Source: JTS-RE9 sp964649195 (lineage in GTDB: Bacteria; Planctomycetota; Phycisphaerae; Phycisphaerales; Phycisphaeraceae). From it: a stretch of 64,000 bases of DNA. The notes below the pieces were generated by a model. That model worked only from the letters and a program-made list of their open reading frames with translations. It had not been told where the DNA came from and made no database searches. The position numbers and the translations under genes were made by a program. The DNA lies in contig CAZYPK010000003.1 of assembly GCA_964649195.1 (NCBI GenBank), positions 1-64,000 on the forward strand, given 5' to 3'. The stretch's first letter is position 1. Each line of letters opens with the position of its first letter. Shown in pieces: positions 51,301 through 59,247 of the stretch.

Positions 51301-54228
51301 GCGCGTCTGCAACATGCTCTGCGTCTTGTGCGCCAACTCCTCGCTCAGCGGGGCGATCTGATCTTCAAGCTGTTGGCGACGGGCTTCATGATGCGACACG
51401 CTCGATGCCAGTTCGCGCTGTTGCTTGGTGAGGTCATCGACCTGAATCTGCAACGCCTTCTGGCGAGCCGACAGGGCTTCGAGCTCGGCGATTTCACCCT
51501 TGAGCGCCCCCTGCCGTTCGCGCATCGCTTCGACGGCGATGCGGGTGTCGTGGAGCAGACGGGTCTTCTCTTCGAGGTCGTGCCGCAGCGGGGCGATCTG
51601 GTTTTCGAGTTGCTGTTTTTCCGAGTGCAGCTGCCCAACGGCGGCGGTTGTCTCCGCATGACGATGCGACAGCATTTCCACCTGTTCACGGAGCCTGGCA
51701 TCGCGCTGGGCCATGGCTTCGAGTTCGATGACCTGGGCCTTGAGCGTGCCCTGCCGTTCGCAGAGGGAATCGAAGGCCGTTCGCGATTCACCCAGGCGGG
51801 TGGAGGTTTCGTCGAACTCGATCCTGATGGTGAGCAGTTGTTCTTCGAGGGCGATTCGCTGCGAATCGTGGGCGGCGACGGTCGATGCCAGCTCGCGCTG
51901 CCGATCGCTCAGCGACGCGACTTCCTCACGCAGCGCCCGCTGCTGCTGGGCCAGGCTTTCGAGCTGAATCACCTCGGCCTTGAGCGAACCATGACGCTGG
52001 GCCAGCTCTTGCACCTCGCCGCGGGCTTCGCTGAGCCGGCTGCTGACATCGGCGAATTCGGCCTTGGCGGCGCTGATGCCTTCATCAAGCTGGGCCTTTT
52101 GATCGAGCCGCGAGGAGACGTTGATCGCCAGTTCGCGCTGCTGTTGGGTCAGGTGCTCGACCTGTTCGTGAAGCGTGCGCTGCTGCTGGGCCAGGGCCGC
52201 GTATTCCGCGACTTCCGCCTTGAGGCTGCCTTGCTTTTCACACAGCACATCAAACGCATGACGAGCCTCGGCAAGCTGCTGCGTGATGTTGTGATGATTG
52301 CCGGTGAGCGAAGCCAGTTCCTGTTCCAGTTGCTCCTTGCGCGATTGCTGATGAGCCAGCGTGGAGACAAGCTGATGCTGTTCCTGGGTGAGCGCTTCCA
52401 CTTCGATGCGCAGGCCCTTTTGCTGCTGCGACAGACCTTCGAGTTCCGCGACCTCGGCCTTGAGCGCGCCTTGCCGTTCGCAGAGCGAATCGAATGCGTG
52501 GCGGGCTTCGTCGAGCCGCTGCGAGGTCTGCGAAAACTCCGACGCCATCGCGGAAATCTTCTGCTCCAGTTCCTGCTTGTGCATCTGCTGGTTGCTGACA
52601 ACGCCCGCCAGTTCGCGCTGCTGCCGGGTGAGCGATTCGACTTCGACCTGAAGCGATTCCTGCCGCTTGAGCAGGCCATCGAGTTGGGCCACTTCCGCCT
52701 TGAGCAACCCCTGCCGTTCGCACAAGGCATCGAACGCGGCACGGGTCTGCTGGAGCAGCCGCGATTTTTCGGTCAGTTCGCTCGACAGCGGCGCGACCTG
52801 TTCCTCCAGTTGATGCTTGCGGGCCTCGGCGCCATGCACGACATTCGCCAGTTCGCGCTGCCGGGCTTGCAGCGATTCGACCTCTTCGCGCAGGGCCTGC
52901 TGCTGTTTGGAGAGCGATTCAAGCTCGGCCAATTCACCCTTGAGAACCCCCTGCCGCTCGCGCAGCGCATCGATGGCGGTCCGCATTTCGACGAGCGTCC
53001 GCGTGGCGTCCTCCACATCGCTGCGAAGCGGCGTCAGTTGCGACAGAAGCTGCTCCTTCTGCTGCCGGCTGTTGAGCGCCTCCTGATTCGTGTGGTCCCG
53101 CTGCGAAACGAGCGCGGCCAGTTCCTGCGACAGTTCCCGCTGCCGCCTGGAAAGCTCGGAAAACTCCGCCGTTTCCGCCTTGAGCTGCGACCGTTCCTCG
53201 CGCAGCGATTCGCAGGCGGTTCGCATCTCTTCCAATGCCTGCGCCTGTTCATCGAGGCCGGCATTGAGTTGCGACAGTTCCTGCGACAGTTCCTTGCGCC
53301 GGGCTTCCGATGAAGCGACCTCGCGGGCCAGTTCGCTTTTCTGTTGCAGCAGATGATCGACCTGCTGCGTCATCGCGTCGTGCTTCGCCGCCAGCCCTTC
53401 GTGTCGCGTGGCCAGCGCGGAAAGCTCGGCGACCTGGGCCTTGAGCATGGCGTGCTGATCGCTGACCGAAGTGAACGCGGTCTGCACCTGATCAAGCTGG
53501 GCGCTCTTGTGTTCGTATTCCTTGGTCAGCGTGGTCACCGTCTGGAAGAGGTGCGAACGCTTGAGCTCCGCCGCCTCCACTTCTTCATGAAGCGACCTGC
53601 GGCGATGGGTCAGTTCCTCCACTTCGCCATCGAGCCGCTTGTGCCGATCCGCCAGCACATCGAGCTCGGCCACTTCATTGCGAAGCTGCGAGCGGCGCTC
53701 CTGAAGCGATTCGACGACGCGCTGGGTCTCTTCAAGTTTCTTCGTTTTCTCCTGCAATTCACCGGCAGCGGCGCCGAGTTGCTCCCTGGCATGCGCCCGC
53801 CGGGCTTCCACGGCGGAACCGTCGCGCACCAGTTCGCGCTGCTCGGCGGTGAGCGCGGCCAGTTCCTGTTTGAGCGATTCCACCGCGGCGCGAATCTCGC
53901 GCTGTTCCAGCCGATCGCGTTCGATCGAGGCGATCTCCGGGCGGTTGAGCTCCAGCCATTCTTCCGCCTTGCGCTTGGCTTCGATCGCCTCGAGCGCATC
54001 GGAAAGCTGCGTGCCCTGTGAACGCATCTGAGCCTGGATGTCGCCCAGCCGTTTTTCCTCGGCGGCGACGCGGGCCTTGAGATCATCGAGCCTGGCCGCA
54101 TCGGGCACGTTGGCTTCGAGCATCTGCGCCTTGTCGGCCTTCTCACGAAAGCGAACGTAAGACCAGACCAGAGCGCCAAGCAGCCCGGCACTGACAGCGA
54201 AGTAAAGAAGATAGGCGAATACCTGCAT
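48310..54228 (-). CDS. giant membrane-anchored coiled-coil McrB-like AAA+ NTPase
   Basis: A 1972-residue protein. Residues 3-25 form one N-terminal membrane helix (VFAYLLYFAVSAGLLGALVWSYV). About 40-1560 is almost continuous coiled coil, built from roughly 17 copies of an 80-residue repeat marked by LKAEVAELE and QQRELA. The C-terminal domain (about 1590-1972) is an AAA+ module of McrB type. It has LAGISGTGKSELARRYAEGMG (Walker A near 1624), the VQPRWDSPQDMFGFFNYIE loop, LVVLLDEMNLARVEYYFSEFL (Walker B near 1713), and LFVGTINEDETTQTLSEKVVDRSN (sensor 1 and Arg region near 1777). ATG 54228 is chosen because GGAGG lies just upstream; 54288 is less likely. Downstream is the McrC-like gene, as in McrBC loci. 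Function is inferred only. Confidence 0.85.
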   Translation of the reverse strand: MQVFAYLLYFAVSAGLLGALVWSYVRFREKADKAQMLEANVPDAARLDDLKARVAAEEKRLGDIQAQMRSQGTQLSDALEAIEAKRKAEEWLELNRPEIASIERDRLEQREIRAAVESLKQELAALTAEQRELVRDGSAVEARRAHAREQLGAAAGELQEKTKKLEETQRVVESLQERRSQLRNEVAELDVLADRHKRLDGEVEELTHRRRSLHEEVEAAELKRSHLFQTVTTLTKEYEHKSAQLDQVQTAFTSVSDQHAMLKAQVAELSALATRHEGLAAKHDAMTQQVDHLLQQKSELAREVASSEARRKELSQELSQLNAGLDEQAQALEEMRTACESLREERSQLKAETAEFSELSRRQRELSQELAALVSQRDHTNQEALNSRQQKEQLLSQLTPLRSDVEDATRTLVEMRTAIDALRERQGVLKGELAELESLSKQQQALREEVESLQARQRELANVVHGAEARKHQLEEQVAPLSSELTEKSRLLQQTRAAFDALCERQGLLKAEVAQLDGLLKRQESLQVEVESLTRQQRELAGVVSNQQMHKQELEQKISAMASEFSQTSQRLDEARHAFDSLCERQGALKAEVAELEGLSQQQKGLRIEVEALTQEQHQLVSTLAHQQSRKEQLEQELASLTGNHHNITQQLAEARHAFDVLCEKQGSLKAEVAEYAALAQQQRTLHEQVEHLTQQQRELAINVSSRLDQKAQLDEGISAAKAEFADVSSRLSEARGEVQELAQRHGSLKAEVIQLESLAQQQRALREEVASLSDRQRELASTVAAHDSQRIALEEQLLTIRIEFDETSTRLGESRTAFDSLCERQGTLKAQVIELEAMAQRDARLREQVEMLSHRHAETTAAVGQLHSEKQQLENQIAPLRHDLEEKTRLLHDTRIAVEAMRERQGALKGEIAELEALSARQKALQIQVDDLTKQQRELASSVSHHEARRQQLEDQIAPLSEELAHKTQSMLQTREAVDQLAQKQAALKAEVAELEVLSARQRSLQSQVGELTSQHTELSHHVAAATHQKDSLEDQLASITAELGDKSSALESTKAAWHDLRDRQASLKTEVAELDALANRFRALQSEVTSLSGRQSELSKQVSVADSRKVKLDEELATATAELQEKTHALEETRAAVDSLQERRAGLRAEVADLEALAKKHATLTQHVDQLSAAKRELDQALMTCNVQKGTAERELVVLHEQLEDRTRTLDETKALHQELTQQVASLRTQVSELTVLAERHAKLENEVASLTSRHAELDAQLTSAGQRKVDRDNELAEVTSQLAERRKAMDETGKAVEALKIQRNALTAEVADLEALATRHRELEEQIADLSEQAKELAHEVGSGQMRRTQLQEKLDTITKQIKEHEDTLKEGRTEIDLLREVRGGLKAEVSELTKLSETYQQMKNAVSDLTQKNARLQIEVASLDVKKSEASERAGSLAEELARRTKTLEEVRGDYDALREQHASLKAEVSELSVLSHSRREESETLGSRLRELVQNLQQKSKVLDETKKRHDQLSEEVSGLAARREQLEKTVEVVSDTLKELRLQTGYRGNNAGPLSELWKPALLKSEFTGPRGDDEQSCLKQTKKYLSNMGLRFPSRVVNAFHTSLKVAEVSPLVVLAGISGTGKSELARRYAEGMGMHFLNLPVQPRWDSPQDMFGFFNYIENQYRATELARALVQMDPFANDSSRGWQTPEGWDHGLSDRMLVVLLDEMNLARVEYYFSEFLSRLETRRGIRKSSANDRRKAEITLEVGMHGATDPTMRLFVDTNVLFVGTINEDETTQTLSEKVVDRSNVMAFGRPPRLTDMPRMLAGNTNGSGGHHSEKFVAFKQWQQWLRKESDLESGAGAQVNRWIEEMNQAMEMIRRPFAFRTHAAIRAYAANYPDQGDKGLSLAMADQIEQKILPKFRGLDPNEENVGRSLDRIVGLLDELGDGALISAIESSRRDGTREHQFIFRGVDRSADLAEVGV

Positions 54229-54336
54229 GGACCGGCCTCCGTACCTTGGAGTTCTTCCGTGAAACGAAACACAACAAACCATTTTCAAGCACGAAACATC
54301 GGCGCGCGATTGACCCGTCGGAATCGTGCGAATCGA

Positions 54337-55638
54337 TCACTCGGCCTCCTCCGTTGAATCCGGCGATGGCTTCGGCTCGATCGGCGGCGGCTCGACGGAT
54401 TTCTCTTTCTTCTCGCCCGGCTTCACGACGGGAACGGGCGGCGACTGCGCATCCGCCCGCGCGCCTTCGATGCCCTGACGCAATGTTTCAAGCTCCTTGC
54501 GCTTTCCGGCGATGTCCGCCTCAAGGGACAGACGCTGTTCCTCCAACGGTTTCAGTTCCGCCTGGAGATTGGCGATGCGGGTCTTGAGGACATCGTTTCG
54601 CGTCTGGGCGGCGGTGATCAGCGATTCCTCCGCGGCGGCGGCCCCTTGTTTTTCCGCCAGTGATTTCGCCGCCTTTGCCAGCTTCTCCCTGATCGAAGCC
54701 AGTTCCGTTTCGGCCGCGATGCGGCCTTCGCCTGCTTCCGTGGCCAGCTTCTTTTCCGCTTCGAGCGATGCTTTCAGTGAAGCCTGCTGCCTGCGAAGTT
54801 CATCGATGGAAGTGGCGGCCTGGGTGATTTCCTGTTCGAGCGATGCCAGCCTCACCTTGCCGGCCTCGGCCTCGGCGGCGGCTTTGGCGGCGAGCTTCAC
54901 CGCCTCATCAAGCTGATCCTGCGCTTTAACCTGAGCCTCGCGCGACTGGCGGATCGCTTCGAGGGTCGCGGCAGCCTTGCCGTCGAGATCGTTCACATGC
55001 TGCCGGGCGCGGGCGACTTCGGCGCGGTGTTCATCAAGGGTCTTCTTTGATGTTGCGACCTCCCCGGCAAGTCGCTGGCGATCCGATTCGAGCTGCGTCA
55101 CCAGCGCGGTCGTCGTGGCGTGGCGCGCGGCCAGTTCGCCGGTCTGCGTGGCGATGGCTTCATTCGCCTCGCGCAAGCGATTCGCTTCGTTGCTGGCGGC
55201 CCCCTGCTCGCGCTGGGCTTCGTCGCGCAGCTGATGCGTGAGCTTGAGCGTGGCCTGCACCTGGGCGAGCCGGCCCGATTCGTGATCGATCATGCCCTTG
55301 AGCGTGTGCAGTTCCCGCCGGGCTTCGATCTTCTGAACATCGAGCGAACGAAGTTCATCGAGCAGATGCTGCCGCTGTCCGCTGGCGGCATCCCACTTCT
55401 GCTTGTCTTCGTTGACCGCGACGAGGTTCGCCAAACCCACGCCCTGAATGAGCAGCGCCAGCGCCGCGATGCCGACCACCCAGCCGATGCCCGGCACCTG
55501 GGCCAGACGGGTCAGACCGATGCGGTCGGAAAAAGCCGCAAAACGCTGACGCGAAAACATCTCGCGCCACCGGGAAGGCTTGGGGTTGGATGGGCCTTGG
55601 GAAGGCGAGCCAGAACGAGAGGGGTCATGATCCATCAT
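54337..55638 (-). CDS. membrane-anchored coiled-coil protein, first gene of the AAA+ operon
   Basis: A 433-residue protein. A short basic cytoplasmic N-terminus leads to one membrane helix (about 50-72, GIGWVVGIAALALLIQGVGLANL). About 310 residues of coiled coil follow (ASGQRQHLLDELRSLDVQKIEARREL through EEQRLSLEADIAGKRKELETLRQG), and then a Pro/Lys/Glu tail. The architecture repeats that of the N-terminus of the next protein, suggesting the two coiled coils associate at the membrane. ATG 55638 has GGAG upstream on the minus strand. The gap to the giant gene is 108 nt. No enzymatic domain is visible. Confidence 0.8.
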   Translation of the reverse strand: MMDHDPSRSGSPSQGPSNPKPSRWREMFSRQRFAAFSDRIGLTRLAQVPGIGWVVGIAALALLIQGVGLANLVAVNEDKQKWDAASGQRQHLLDELRSLDVQKIEARRELHTLKGMIDHESGRLAQVQATLKLTHQLRDEAQREQGAASNEANRLREANEAIATQTGELAARHATTTALVTQLESDRQRLAGEVATSKKTLDEHRAEVARARQHVNDLDGKAAATLEAIRQSREAQVKAQDQLDEAVKLAAKAAAEAEAGKVRLASLEQEITQAATSIDELRRQQASLKASLEAEKKLATEAGEGRIAAETELASIREKLAKAAKSLAEKQGAAAAEESLITAAQTRNDVLKTRIANLQAELKPLEEQRLSLEADIAGKRKELETLRQGIEGARADAQSPPVPVVKPGEKKEKSVEPPPIEPKPSPDSTEEAE

Positions 55639-55724
55639 GTGAAGCTCCGGGGAATCCGTCCATGGGTCCGGCGATGCAACAGTATACCAAAGTCTGCACC
55701 GATGTGTCGATAGGCATTTGATGT

Positions 55725-55758
55725 GAAAAAGGCACGGCCACTTCAAGTGGCCGTGCCT
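55725..55758 (-). terminator. rho-independent terminator after the second histidine kinase
   Basis: AGGCACGGCCACTT (55730-55743) and AAGTGGCCGTGCCT (55745-55758) are perfect complements, giving a stem of about 12 bp with a small loop. On the minus strand the stem is followed by TTTTT (55730-55726). It separates the kinase gene from the coiled-coil operon. Confidence 0.85.
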
Positions 55759-55792
55759 ATGAACCCCCGGATCCCCGAATCCCCAATCAAAC

Positions 55793-56653
55793 TCAAGTCG
55801 ATTCAAAAAGCTCATCCGCCCTGGGCAGCGTGATGTGAAACGTGGCCCCCTGATCGGGAACGCTTTGCACCGAGATGCTCCCCCCCGCGGCACGAACCAA
55901 ATCCCGGCAGATGCACAGCCCCAGACCGGTGCCCTTGCGTTCGGTCGCTTCATCGAGACCCGACCGATCCGAAACATGTCGCTGCGTGACGAACGGCTCA
56001 AACAGCCTGGCGGTGATCGCGGCCGGGATGCCCGGCCCGGTGTCCGCCACCTCCAGATGAACCATCCGCCCTTCCACCCGGCCGCCGATGCGCAGCTTCC
56101 CGCCGCGCGGTCCCATCGCCTTCTTGGCGTTCAATATCAGATTGAGCAGCACCTGCTGAAGACTCAGCGGAGCGATGGCGACCTGCACATCAGGCACATC
56201 GATGCTCAGAACGATCCCATCCTTCTTCGGATCCCGGCTCAGACAGGCGATCGTTTCATCAATCGTCCGAATCAGCGGCGCGGCCAGCCGCTCATCGGCC
56301 TCACGCGAGAATCCCAAAAGCGATGAGCATATTCTTGCAGCCCGCTCGGCGCCCCCAAGCGAACGCTCCACCGCCTTGCGCATCAGCTCGTGATCATCAG
56401 GCCGGGCCAACGCAAGCTGGCCGTAGCTGATCATCGGGGTGAGGATGTTGTTGAACTCGTGGGCGATGATGCTGGCGATGGTGCCCAGGGTGGCCAGGCG
56501 ATGGGAATGGGTCAGGCCTTCGCGCACCTGCTGAAGCTGCGCCTCAAGCTTGGCGAACTCCGCCAGGAGACTTTCGACCGTCTCCAGTTCGACCGCGCGG
56601 GCAGTCGTCGGCTGCGTCGAAGATGCGGTACCGGAGTGGATCGGATCGATCAT
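55793..56653 (-). CDS. soluble sensor histidine kinase
   Basis: A 286-residue NtrB-like kinase without membrane helices. A coiled-coil segment is at about 22-46. The phosphoacceptor is His65 in SIIAHEFNNILTP. The ATPase domain has LLNLILNAKKAM, ADTGPGIP and GTGLGLCICRDLV. ATG 56653 is preceded by GGGAGG. No response regulator is adjacent. A terminator at 55725-55758 lies between it and the coiled-coil AAA+ operon, so despite proximity it is probably a separate unit. Confidence 0.9.
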   Translation of the reverse strand: MIDPIHSGTASSTQPTTARAVELETVESLLAEFAKLEAQLQQVREGLTHSHRLATLGTIASIIAHEFNNILTPMISYGQLALARPDDHELMRKAVERSLGGAERAARICSSLLGFSREADERLAAPLIRTIDETIACLSRDPKKDGIVLSIDVPDVQVAIAPLSLQQVLLNLILNAKKAMGPRGGKLRIGGRVEGRMVHLEVADTGPGIPAAITARLFEPFVTQRHVSDRSGLDEATERKGTGLGLCICRDLVRAAGGSISVQSVPDQGATFHITLPRADELFEST

Positions 56654-56797
56654 GCGAAGCCTCCCTTTCGCTATCGGACAGGGCGAGTGGAAAACTTGAT
56701 GAGATGGTGCGACGGTCGAGACATCTATATCATAACAATTGTATTGCAAAATGCTTACGATAAATGTTGCGTGGGTTTCCGATGCGACGTTGCCTGT

Positions 56798-57289
56798 TCA
56801 GGAGAAGTGACTCAGTAGCTGCGGAACATCTGTTGCCCGCTCGGAAAGGTGAGGCACCAGATGAATGATCGTTTCGATGCCTTGCGGGAGAACCGACAAC
56901 CCCCCTGCTTTACCCAGCGCATCAATGGGAGCCCATATAAACTGGATGTGTTCTTCCTGGCTCACAAGCGATGCCGGGCTGAATGCCGAGGCTGTCGGCG
57001 GCAGCAACTGAAATACCAGGTTGATCTCATGATGGTGCCGGTTGCCATCGCCCTTCTTGCGTGGCTGATCGAAGGCGGATTCAAAGACCCCTAGGAATCG
57101 CCCAAGGGTCAACTCGATGCCCAATTCTTCCCGAACCTCACGGAGCAAGGCTGAACCGGTCGGTTCATTGAAATCGACATGGCCCCCCGGAAGGAAGCGA
57201 TGTTCATGTTTGCGGTTCTGACAAAGCAGCACCTGTTGATTGTGAACCAGCACACCACGGGCAATGACTTCGATGGGTCGTGTTTCCAT
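56798..57289 (-). CDS. NUDIX hydrolase
   Basis: A 163-residue NUDIX enzyme with a complete box: GGHVDFNEPTGSALLREVREELGIEL (Gly, five residues, Glu, seven residues, RE-x-x-EE-x-G). The N-terminus IEVIARGVLVHNQQVLLCQNRKHEHRFLP is typical of the broad MutT/ADP-ribose pyrophosphatase group; substrate is not readable. ATG 57289 fits the domain boundary. The frame also opens at ATG 57394, where the parS palindromes would encode MFHVEH, and an AGGAG sits upstream of that, so a longer 198-residue form is possible. It is divergent from parB. Confidence 0.88.
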   Translation of the reverse strand: METRPIEVIARGVLVHNQQVLLCQNRKHEHRFLPGGHVDFNEPTGSALLREVREELGIELTLGRFLGVFESAFDQPRKKGDGNRHHHEINLVFQLLPPTASAFSPASLVSQEEHIQFIWAPIDALGKAGGLSVLPQGIETIIHLVPHLSERATDVPQLLSHFS

Positions 57290-57337
57290 GAACGAGAGCC
57301 TACCGCCAATCGATGAATGTGGCAAGGGGAGAGATGA

Positions 57338-57353
57338 TGTTCCACGTGGAACA
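57338..57353. promoter_or_regulatory. parS-like site 1
   Basis: TGTTCCACGTGGAACA is a perfect 16-bp palindrome that differs from the common parS TGTTTCACGTGAAACA only at one symmetric position per half. It lies about 130 nt upstream of parB. Confidence 0.85.
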
Positions 57354-57377
57354 TGGTTGTGCGAACGATCTGCGACA

Positions 57378-57393
57378 TGTTCCACGTGGAACA
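57378..57393. promoter_or_regulatory. parS-like site 2
   Basis: A second identical palindrome TGTTCCACGTGGAACA lies exactly 40 bp from the first. Paired sites next to parB fit a ParB nucleation centre and possible autoregulation. Confidence 0.85.
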
Positions 57394-57486
57394 TTGAAGT
57401 CGAAAAATCTCCTCAACCGCCCTTCCAAAATGAAATCGATGTTGGTAGGATGGCATCGCCCATTCACCCGAACATGGAGGTTCATC

Positions 57487-58500
57487 ATGTCCAACGACAA
57501 CAAACCACGTCCCGCCCGCCTCGGTCGCGGCTTGAGCAGCCTGATGAACGGGGCGACGTCCCCTGCCGGTCAAGCGGCTGAAACCGCGGAAAACAGTGCT
57601 GTGCCGCGAGCCAGGCTCGCCACGATCGCCCCGGCTGAAATGATGATCGGGGAATCATCGGATACCGACCCCCTGCCTGCCGCGATCGTCCGGTCGCTGG
57701 CGGTCACTTCCATTTCGCCCAACCCCTATCAGCCCCGCAAGCAGTTCGACCCCCACGCCCTGGAGCAACTGGCCGCCTCCATACGCCTCGATGGGGTCAT
57801 GCAGCCGATCCTCGTGCGGGCCAGGCCGAACCATCCGGGCCAGTACGAACTGATCGCCGGTGAACGCCGGTGGAGGGCGGCCCAACTCGCGGACCTCACC
57901 GAAATCCCCGCGATCATTCGCAGCCTCGGCGATCAGGATACCGCCGAGTGGGCGCTGATCGAAAACCTTCAGCGCGAAGACCTCAACCCCATCGAGCGCG
58001 GCGAAGCCTTCCAGCAACTGGTGGATCGCTACCAGTTAAGCCACGAGCAGGTTGCCGACCGCGTCGGGGTGGATCGCTCGACCATCACCAACTCCCTGCG
58101 GCTGCTCTCCTTGCAGGGCGATGTCCAGCAGTTCATCCGTGATGGCCTGCTCTCGGCCGGCCAGGCCAAGGTGCTGGCGGGCGTTTCTGATGGCGAGGCT
58201 CAACGGGCCTTGGCGATTCGCGCGGTCAAGGAATCGTGGTCGGTTCGGCAGGTGGAACAGGCGGTCCGCGATGTTCTCGATGCCGCCGGTCCCGCCAGTG
58301 ACAAAGGGGCCGCCAAAGCCAAACGGGCCCGGACCGCTCATACGGCTGATCTGGAAAAACAACTCACCCAACAGTTGGGAGCCAAGGTGCGTATCCACCA
58401 GGGGAAGAAGAAGGGCACCGGCACGCTGGCGATCGACTTCTACTCGCTGGAGCAGTTCGATGACCTGATCACCAGGTTGGGGGCGAAGCTGGAGGGGTGA
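57487..58500 (+). CDS. parB: chromosome-partitioning protein ParB
   Basis: ParB is a CTP-dependent DNA clamp that loads at parS and works with ParA and Smc in origin segregation. The 337-residue product starts MSNDNKPRPARLGRGLSSLM, the ParA-interacting N-terminus. The CTP-binding N-domain has PYQPRKQFDPHALEQLAASI, GVMQPILVR, the GERRWRAAQLA box and ENLQREDLNPIERGEAF. The helix-turn-helix is SHEQVADRVGVDRSTITNSLRLLSL, and a C-terminal dimer domain ends AIDFYSLEQFDDLITRL. ATG 57487 has GGAGG at 57476-57480. parA is not in the window. Two parS-like sites sit upstream. Confidence 0.96.
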   Translation: MSNDNKPRPARLGRGLSSLMNGATSPAGQAAETAENSAVPRARLATIAPAEMMIGESSDTDPLPAAIVRSLAVTSISPNPYQPRKQFDPHALEQLAASIRLDGVMQPILVRARPNHPGQYELIAGERRWRAAQLADLTEIPAIIRSLGDQDTAEWALIENLQREDLNPIERGEAFQQLVDRYQLSHEQVADRVGVDRSTITNSLRLLSLQGDVQQFIRDGLLSAGQAKVLAGVSDGEAQRALAIRAVKESWSVRQVEQAVRDVLDAAGPASDKGAAKAKRARTAHTADLEKQLTQQLGAKVRIHQGKKKGTGTLAIDFYSLEQFDDLITRLGAKLEG

Positions 58501-58659
58501 CCCCCCGGCCCCGGAGGGAAGGGGGGTTCAAATATAGGTGTTAACACGTACTGATTTTGGTCGTCTTTTGCACCGGTTTCACTTTTGCGGTTTTTGCGCG
58601 GGGCACCCACCCCACGGGAGTGGGTAGGCTTTGGGGGCGACGTGTTGAGTGAACGATGT

Positions 58660-59184
58660 TCAGTTGGCGCGAACGGTGTTCATAGGGAATGAACGGTGTT
58701 CATGCGATAACCGCTTTGGTGATGTTGCGGTGAACATCTGGTTCCGAATCACCTCCCGATGTACGTTGCCACGCCGCGAGCGGCTGGAGGGTGAGGGGTT
58801 GTCGGAAGGGGGCCAGTGGGCGCCGTCTTTTATCCATTTGGTCAGGTCGGCGATGATGGCATCGTCGAGTTTGGCTTTGGGAGGCATTTGGAGGTCTTCT
58901 TTGTCGTAGCGCAGGGCGATGATGAGGAGGCTTTTTTCGGGGTCGCCGGGGACGATGGCCGGGCCGATGTCGCCGCCTTTGGTGAGGGCTTGAAGGCTAT
59001 CGACGCGCAGGTTGTTTTCGCTTTTTTTCTCGCCGTGGCATTTGAGGCAGTGGTCGAGGAGGACGGGGCGGATTCTCTTTTCAAAGAATTCGGTCTGCTC
59101 ATCGGCGCGGGCGGCAGGGGAGAGCAGCAGGGCGGCGAGGATGAGGGTGAGGAGGGGGGAGCAGGGTTTTGGGGTTGAATTCAT
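58660..59184 (-). pseudogene. truncated PSCyt1 planctomycete cytochrome gene
   Basis: The product (174 residues) has a signal peptide (MNSTPKPCSPLLTLILAALLLSPAARA) and a PSCyt1 haem domain (FFEKRIRPVLLDHCLKCHGEKKSENNLRVDS ... LTKGGDIGPAIVPGDPEKSLLI ... MPPKAKLDDAIIADLTKWIKDGAHWP). In most planctomycete homologues this is followed by DUF1549 and DUF1553 for 600 residues or more. Here it breaks off into ERIC-like copy A7 (58739-58810), which encodes the meaningless end of the frame. It therefore looks like the 5' remnant of a larger gene, although a short secreted haem protein cannot be excluded. Confidence 0.65.
58739..58810. repeat. ERIC-like element copy A7
   Basis: A degenerate copy: GTTCCGAATCACC, GATGTACGTTGCCAC, core GCCGCGAGCGGC and GAGGGGTTGTCGGAAGGG. 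Just before it, GAACGATGTTCA and two GAACGGTGTTCA units recur at 58651-58700. The 58501-58659 gap after parB shows nothing else recognisable. Confidence 0.75.
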
Positions 59185-59247
59185 ATACGCATTGGATAGT
59201 GGATTATTGTGGGTGGGGGAGCGAAGCCGCAAGCGGCTGGGGGCGGG

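Noticed and set aside
51142..53313. 723-residue plus-strand open frame
   Set aside because: It is the antisense shadow of the repeated coiled-coil region; its own periodicity simply mirrors the 240-bp repeat of the real gene.
55793..56653. Including the second histidine kinase in the coiled-coil AAA+ system
   Set aside because: A strong rho-independent terminator at 55725-55758 separates it from the operon, and it has the look of an ordinary NtrB-like kinase.
57338..57393. The pair of palindromes as a repressor operator for the NUDIX gene
   Set aside because: The match to parS is close and parB is the adjacent gene, so ParB binding explains them better.
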